Of a DNA stretch of 18,717 nucleotides, positions 15,644 to 18,717 are shown in pieces (the first letter of the stretch is position 1; the number at the start of each line of letters is the position of its first letter). The position numbers and the translations under genes are program-made. The DNA comes from Nymphaea colorata (taxonomy: Eukaryota; Streptophyta; Magnoliopsida; Nymphaeales; Nymphaeaceae). Under the pieces are notes generated by a model. The model had not been told where the DNA came from and did not search any database. It saw nothing but the letters and a program-made list of their open reading frames with translations. Location of the stretch: positions 1 through 18,717 of the forward strand of contig NW_022204551.1 in assembly GCF_008831285.2 (NCBI RefSeq). The letters are read 5' to 3'.

Positions 15644-16600
15644 CTTTTCAATTAATCAATAAAAGAGCTTCAAAGGTTTTTGACACTATATATTCTGATG
15701 TTTGGGGGCCTGCTCCAATTCCTTCTTCTTCTTGGAGTAAATACTATGTCATTTTTATTGATTCATATTCCCGATATACTTGGATCCATTTCATGAAACA
15801 CAAATCAGAAGTTTTCCACTTGTTCACTCAATTTCATGCCTTGGTTCGGAATAAATACTCCAGTAATATTGTGCATTTTCAATGTGATGGTGGTGGTGAA
15901 TTTATTTCTAATGAATTTACTGAGTACTTACTAGATAATGGGATCACTAGACAAATTTCATGACCGCATACTCCTCAGCAAAACGAAATTGCTGAAAGGA
16001 AACATAAACATATTGTTGAAAGCGCTCTCAGCATGATGCATGACACAGACTTACCCATGACATTGTGGACCGAGGTTTTTCATACGGCTGTCCATGGTAT
16101 AAATTGACTACCATTAGCTTTGCTTGATGGAAAATCACCATATTTTCTATTACATCAAGAGCAGCCACACTATGAGGAATTGCGTGTTTTTGGATGTGTT
16201 TGTTATGTGCATGTTGATGTTTCTCTATGAAACAAGTTTCAAGGTCATTCTATTTTGTGCAGATTTATAGGGTATGTAGAAAATTACAAGGGTTATAGAT
16301 GCTACAATCCTAAAACTGGGCATGTTCATGTTTCACGGCATGTTGTTTTTGATGAAAGCAGGTTACAAGATCCCAAGGCTACTTGAATGACACTCAAGGA
16401 TAAAAATGAGGTTTATGACACTTGGCTACATGTTGAAATCTTAAAACAAGGGGCAGAACGTTTGACTGAGCACAAAGAGCATGGTGTTAATGAGCCCAAG
16501 ACACTTGTCAGTAGTGCTTTGGACAACATGCCCTCATCTTCTCACAATGATCCACCTAGACATAGTCGGTTCTCATGGCTGGTGTACTCTAGGCGATCAG
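15604..16600 (+). pseudogene. pol: Element 2 integrase core and linker, with stops
   Basis: The integrase inserts cDNA into the genome. YSDVWGPAP (about 15694) and CDGGGEF (about 15886) supply the two Asp residues and AERKHKHIVE (about 15990) the Glu. The open frame stops at TGA 15961-15963, then the same frame continues with further stops near 16105, 16228 and 16384. LRVFGCVCYV (about 16183) and GYRCYNPKTG (about 16291) match the equivalent region of element 1. The segment ends with RFSWLVYSRR at the element 3 insertion. Confidence 0.85.
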
Positions 16601-16651
16601 CTCTGTAAAAAGAATAAGATATAAACAAGAGGAATTTGGGCAAAAATAATT

Positions 16652-16688
16652 AACGTGGTTCGACTCTTTGAAGAGTCTACGTCCACGG
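16652..16688 (-). promoter_or_regulatory. Hairpin-forming block near the element 3 LTR end
   Basis: GACTCTT-TG-AAGAGTC (16662-16677) forms a perfect 7-bp stem. It is enclosed by ACGTGG (about 16653-16658) and CCACGG (about 16683-16688), which nearly pair as an outer stem. From memory, a similar 'acgtggttcg...tacgtccacgg' block recurs in other plant copia LTRs. On the element's strand it lies in the transcribed end of the LTR. Confidence 0.4.
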
Positions 16689-16743
16689 TAGAAAATCAAT
16701 CCTCTCTCAATCTCTCATCCATTACCATGAGATTGAGAGGTTC

Positions 16744-16751
16744 TATTTATA
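16744..16751 (-). promoter_or_regulatory. TATA box of element 3 LTR
   Basis: On the minus strand CTCTATAAATAGAACC contains TATAAATA. A hairpin-capable CCTCTC...GAGAGG block (16701-16740) follows just downstream in the transcribed direction. Confidence 0.5.
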
Positions 16752-16858
16752 GAGATTTCATGGTTTACAAGATCTTTATCTGCATATTTTGTAGGGATTG
16801 ATTTTCCCTTGTGCTGATCCATCCAACACTTGCTTCCTTGGATAGTGGCTTGATCCGT

Positions 16859-16966
16859 ATCTCCTTGATTTTCTCGAGTGATAGATATATCCACATCTCC
16901 TTGATTTTCTCGAGTGATAGATCTATCCACATCTTCTTGATCTTCTCATGTGATAGGCATATCCTT
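16859..16966 (-). repeat. Three 36-bp tandem units in element 3 LTR
   Basis: Units starting ATCTCC/ATCTTC at 16859, 16895 and 16931 share ttgattttctcgagtgatag with minor differences. They lie in the part of the LTR upstream of the TATA box, so they could act as repeated promoter elements. Function is not shown. Confidence 0.8.
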
Positions 16967-16970
16967 AACA

Positions 16971-16980
16971 TCCCCCTCAA
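16971..16980 (-). other. Element 3 polypurine tract
   Basis: On the minus strand TTGAGGGGGA directly precedes the TGTTAAGG LTR start, the standard plus-strand priming site. Confidence 0.8.
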
Positions 16981-18285
16981 ATGAAGCATGGAAGACCGAA
17001 TGCTTAATTTGCTGCGAAGTGATTCAAAACGAACGGTGGAGAGTGGCTTAGTAAACAGGTCGGCAATTTGATCCATATTGGAAATATAGCGAACTTGCAA
17101 ATGACCCTTGGCGATGTGATCACGGATAAAATGAACATCAATTTCGATATGCTTAGAGCGGCGAGGAAAGACCGAATTTGCCGAGAGATATATAGCACTG
17201 ACATTGTCACAAAAGATAGTGGTTGCTTGCTGAGAAGAAATGTTCAGTTCTTGAAGAATGTATGTAAGGGAAAGAACTTCCGTTGCAGTGGAGGCGAGCG
17301 CTCGATATTCAGCCTCACTACTGGACCGAGCAACTGTCGCTTGCTTCCTAGCAGACCAAGGGACAAGAGAGTCACCAAAAAAGACTGCACATCCCACAGT
17401 GGATTTGCGATCCTCAGTATTTCCGGCCCAATCAGCATCAGTGTAGGTAGTTAAGTGAAGGTGAGTGGACGGAGGAAGGAGAAGACCATATCCAACGATA
17501 TATTTGACATAGCGAAGTATGCATTTGACTGTAGCCCAATGCGTATCACGAGGAGCATGCATATACTGACAAACTTTATTCACCACATAAGAGAGTTCAG
17601 GTCGAGTAATGGTAAGATATTAAAGTGCCCAACAGCTTGACGATAAGGCGTAGGATCAGATAGAGGTATTCCATCATGAGCTGAGAGATGAGTGTTGGCC
17701 ATCATAGGAATGGATACCGGCTTGGCTCTGAGCATGTCATGATGCATAAGAAGATCAAGCATATACTTGTGTTGAGATAAAAACAGTCCCTGAGGTGTGT
17801 GATGAACTTCTATACCCAAGAAATAGTGCAACGGACCCAGATCTTTGAGAGGGAAGCGAGCCGCCAACTTAGAGATAAGACCTTCGACCAAAGAGATGGA
17901 ATTGCCTGTGATGATGATGTCATTGACATAAACAAGAAGGTAAATGTACCGTGTCGATCATAAACAAACAACGACGTGTCAATCTTGGAGCCGATGAACC
18001 CAATCTGCTGAAGGAACATATTCAGTTGGTTAAACCACACCCTAGGAGCTTGCTTGAGACCATAAATAGCCTTACAAAGTCGACAAACATAATCAGGAAA
18101 TTGAAGGTCGACATAGCATGTAGGTTGGTCATGTACACAGCTTCAGACAAGTCCCCGTGCAGAAAAGCATTGTTGATGTCCACCTGCCTGACGGGCCAAT
18201 GATAACTGAGAGCAATAGTGAGTACGAGGCGAATAGAAGTATGCTTGACAACTGGACTGAAGATATCAAAATAGTCAAGACCAGC
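16981..18285 (-). pseudogene. pol: Element 3 RT and RNase H, frameshifted, YVND active site
   Basis: Minus-strand motifs in order: [12 protein letters not shown] and [12 protein letters not shown] (about 18283-18160), [14 protein letters not shown] (about 18037), the RT catalytic box read as YVND at 17919-17930 instead of YVDD, DLGPLHYFLGIEVHH (about 17840), then RNase H with TYTDADWAGN (about 17450), ARSSSEAEYRALA (about 17335) and IADLFTKPL (about 17065). Frame changes occur near 18140, 17935 and 17590. Asp-to-Asn at the second metal-binding position of YVDD should inactivate RT even without the frameshifts. Confidence 0.88.
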
Positions 18286-18387
18286 TGTTAGTCTGTACGT
18301 ATAAGTGTAAGGGGATCGGGTCTATTCAGACCCGATCCACTTTGTTTTTATGTCTTGTGTTAAGTCTGTACATATAAGTGTAAGGGG
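18286..18387 (+). repeat. Two partial copies of the element 2-type LTR start
   Basis: Copy A (18286-18357) begins TGTTAGTCTGTACGTATAAG and includes the palindrome at 18313-18338 and GATCCACTTTG, matching the first ~50 bp of the 13162 LTR except for an insertion of about 8 bases. Copy B (18358-18387) begins TGTTAAGTCTGTACATATAA and stops after GGGG. Both read in plus orientation, opposite to the coding sequence on both sides. They join the RT of element 3 to an inverted protease fragment of the element 2 family. Confidence 0.75.
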
Positions 18388-18717
18388 AAACACTAGAGAG
18401 ATTACCTGTTTCACCAGTAACGTGGGCTGCTGCTCCAGAGTCCACATACCACTTTCCTTGCTCATTTTGCTTCAAGTTAAGTTTGGATAAGGCTGTCATT
18501 AGAAGTTGCTGCATGTCTGCTGAAACCTTTGAAGTTGGATTTGATCCAGATGAGGATGGAGCTGACCCCGCTGTTGTCCTGTTCTCGTGCCTGACTTGAC
18601 TATTCTTGTTTTGAGGATTGTGCCAACATTCTGATTTTACATGCTCCTTCTTGTCGCAATAGAAGCATGTCGGGATTCTTCTAGATGTGGCGAGGTAGTA
18701 TTCATGCTTGGCGGTGT
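18388..18717 (-). mobile_element. Inverted gag/protease fragment of the element 2 family
   Basis: On the minus strand, entering from the window edge, the sequence encodes an intact-looking CCHC zinc knuckle (CFYCDKKEHVKSECWH, about 18657-18610), then MQQLLMTALSKLNLKQ and WYVDSGAAAHVTGETG, the protease active site. It aligns with 14570-14930 of element 2 in inverted orientation at high identity (nearly nine of ten bases in the part compared by eye). Unlike element 2, gag and protease are in register here, so this copy is less damaged. It breaks off at AGTGTTTCCCC, where LTR copy B begins. Confidence 0.82.

Larger units (their letters stand above)
13162..16603 (+). mobile_element. Element 2: second Ty1/copia family, 3' part interrupted
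   Basis: This plus-strand copia element keeps its 5' LTR (13162-13452), primer site, leader, gag, protease, GAG-pre-integrase and integrase. It ends at 16603, where the LTR of the minus-strand element 3 begins, just after a linker motif (RFSWLVYSRR) equivalent to RFSGQVYTRQ of element 1. RT, RNase H and a complete 3' LTR are not seen in this orientation. In-frame stops, frameshifts, and 48-bp and 203-bp tandem duplications show it is inactive. It is related to element 1 in protein sequence but has a different LTR. Confidence 0.9.
16604..16970 (-). repeat. Element 3 3' LTR (367 bp)
   Basis: On the minus strand it starts TGTTAAGGATATGCC and ends TTTTTACA. The start is fixed by the adjoining polypurine tract, the end by TG...CA logic and the switch to element 2 sequence. 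It holds three 36-bp units (16859-16966), a TATA box at 16744-16751, and hairpins at 16701-16740 and 16662-16677. No second copy is in the window, so boundaries are single-copy inferences. Confidence 0.75.
16604..18285 (-). mobile_element. Element 3: minus-strand Ty1/copia, 5' half missing
   Basis: On the minus strand there are RT (18285 to about 17600), RNase H (about 17586-16980), a polypurine tract and an LTR (16970-16604). The LTR differs from those of elements 1 and 2, so this is a third family. It abuts element 2 in the linker region, meaning it inserted into element 2 in opposite orientation. Its gag, protease, integrase and 5' LTR are missing: sequence stops at [12 protein letters not shown] in RT, where LTR-like sequence starts at 18286. 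Confidence 0.88.

Noticed and set aside
16715-16970. Repeated Lys/Glu peptide at the end of the element 3 RNase H frame as a protein domain
   Set aside because: The repeats come from 36-bp tandem units of the LTR after the polypurine tract, so the translation is fortuitous read-through.
17068-17454. Plus-strand open frames in 17068-17640 as genes
   Set aside because: They are antisense to well-conserved RNase H motifs on the minus strand.

Overview
This is a stretch of a plant (almost certainly angiosperm) nuclear chromosome, made mostly of mobile elements, decayed gene pieces and AT-rich intron-like or intergenic DNA. The evidence is Ty1/copia LTR retrotransposons with initiator-Met-tRNA primer sites, exon-like blocks bounded by GT/AG, long T runs and (TA)n microsatellites, and a recognisable relic of a condensin II subunit gene with plant-type sequence. 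There is no operon structure, CRISPR array, rRNA or tRNA gene. I did not find a convincing new biological system; the interest lies in nested and rearranged elements and two or three gene relics.

Layout. 1-691: decayed minus-strand coding stretch of unknown family; the first ~117 bases also resemble 3476-3595. 974-2205 (perhaps to 2329): 3' exons of a minus-strand CAP-D3 (condensin II subunit D3) gene with frameshifts, best called a pseudogene. 3160-3595: T-rich tract plus a dispersed-repeat body, possibly a minus-strand poly(A) retroposon. 3923-4663: weak minus-strand open stretches. 4789-5376: a 588-bp non-autonomous hAT-like element with a perfect 8-bp target duplication (CTTCCAGG), apparently at the 3' edge of a minus-strand exon. 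5738-10827: element 1, a full-length copia retrotransposon (LTRs 322 and 351 bp, target duplication ATTAG), with disrupted reading frames.

10912-12487: several plus-strand exon-like blocks of an unrecognised protein, interrupted by a possible Ty3/gypsy 3'-end remnant (about 11150-11230) and a 131-bp tandem duplication carrying (TA)n runs. 13162-16603: element 2, a second copia family with 5' LTR, primer site, CCCTAA-rich leader, gag, protease and integrase; it is broken by stops, frameshifts, a 48-bp and a 203-bp tandem duplication. 16604-18285: element 3, a third copia family on the minus strand, inserted into element 2; it keeps its 3' LTR, RNase H and most of RT but has lost its 5' half. 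18286-18387: two partial copies of an LTR start like that of element 2. 18388-18717: an inverted gag/protease piece of the element 2 family, running off the window.

The three copia elements once encoded the usual Gag-Pro-Int-RT-RNase H polyprotein that makes particles, reverse-transcribes the RNA and integrates the cDNA. None has an intact polyprotein frame here, so none looks autonomous. The gene relics are independent of them and served as insertion targets.
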